Shown here: one piece after another, positions 63,916 to 64,000 of the stretch | How positions within the stretch are numbered: position 1 is the stretch's first letter | How the letters are laid out: every line of letters begins with the position of its first letter | Assembly: GCA_937944485.1 (NCBI GenBank) | Contig: CALDYU010000002.1 | Span: 124,001 to 188,000 of the forward strand | Length of the DNA stretch: 64,000 bases | Reading direction: 5' to 3' | Source of the DNA: an uncultured Flavobacteriaceae bacterium | Lineage (GTDB): Bacteria; Bacteroidota; Bacteroidia; Flavobacteriales; Flavobacteriaceae | The notes under the pieces: model-generated | Told to the model about the DNA's origin: nothing | Seen by the model: the letters and a program-made list of their open reading frames with translations, nothing else | Database searches by the model: none | Program-made: the position numbers and the translations under genes

Positions 63916-64000
63916 TTAATTGGCATCCCACCACACTCGTGTGGTTAATAGATCTGGTCCTTGTCGTGAAATAGCCTCTTGATAATTATCAGGGTTGTTG
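63916..64000 (-). CDS. SusD/RagB-family protein, C-terminal fragment
   Basis: A frame open from the right edge gives 27 residues ending GPDLLTTRVWWDAN. The final (T)RVWWD(A/V)N is the usual end of SusD/RagB nutrient-binding outer-membrane lipoproteins, which act with a SusC TonB receptor to take up glycans. The rest of the gene lies outside the window. Its presence next to the VCBS lipoprotein supports a nutrient-uptake locus at the right edge. Confidence 0.75.
   Translation of the reverse strand, partial: NNPDNYQEAISRQGPDLLTTRVWWDAN

Overview
The window comes from an AT-rich member of the Bacteroidota, most likely a marine member of the Flavobacteriaceae. The evidence is a group of family-restricted proteins (DUF4290, DUF4294, DUF6095, DUF6495, DUF4249 and DUF2911 types), a TonB receptor/DUF4249 pair, the C-terminus of a SusD/RagB protein, a T9SS-like C-terminal domain, a monomeric isocitrate dehydrogenase, and Bacteroidota-type promoters (TTG, about 19 bases, then TAnnTTTG). 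Most of the window is core chromosome with short intergenic gaps. No transposase, prophage, CRISPR array or rRNA was seen.

Layout. 0-7.4 kb: a YihY tail, DUF2147 and priA; an orphan LytTR regulator; the rpsF-rpsR-rplI operon; a DUF6495 protein and hisS. 7.4-9.45 kb: a small accessory patch of three unrecognised ORFs, separated by palindromic intergenic DNA that looks like gene-cassette boundaries. 9.45-17.8 kb: Nudix hydrolase, M42 peptidase, DUF4294, a TonB receptor-DUF4249-DUF6095 operon and monomeric icd. 17.8-18.47 kb: a 680-base gene-free stretch with DnaA-box-like sites and an AT-rich core, a candidate replication origin. 18.47-23.8 kb (minus strand): rplS, trmD, a GNAT enzyme, a coiled-coil membrane protein, long-form GAPDH and an HtrA protease. 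23.9-27 kb (plus): dapF, GNAT, mltG and a lysozyme-like cell-wall protein. 27.1-29.7 kb (minus): dnaA, a low-molecular-weight phosphatase and an RsmI-like methylase.

29.9-37.5 kb: a thioesterase; a tightly packed minus-strand operon (LEA14-like lipoprotein, ribD, HAD phosphatase, EamA transporter, YigZ); then prmC, a LOG-family hydrolase and ligA on the plus strand. 37.5-40.1 kb: two secreted proteins, one a large adhesin-like DUF11 protein. 40.4-40.6 kb: tRNA-Met(CAU) beside a partial second copy split by a GC-rich palindrome. 40.7-49.1 kb: START-like protein, class IV aminotransferase, YqgE, HU, fmt, recQ, an AAA ATPase, DUF493, DUF4290 and murA (with Asp in place of the catalytic Cys). 49.1-64 kb: VOC protein, MG2/plug-like secreted protein, pirin, M20 amidohydrolase, a photolyase-SDR-SRPBCC operon with a large inverted repeat at its promoter, a T9SS-secreted protein, DUF2911, a giant VCBS/ASPIC lipoprotein and the end of a SusD-like gene.

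The genes mainly serve replication and repair (dnaA, priA, ligA, recQ, photolyase), translation (S6, S18, L9, L19, hisS, trmD, fmt, prmC, tRNA-Met), cell-wall synthesis (dapF, murA, mltG), riboflavin synthesis and outer-membrane nutrient uptake. I found no clear new multi-gene system. The best leads are the candidate origin about 10 kb from dnaA, the interrupted tRNA duplicate, the cassette-like patch and the operator-like repeat in front of the photolyase operon.
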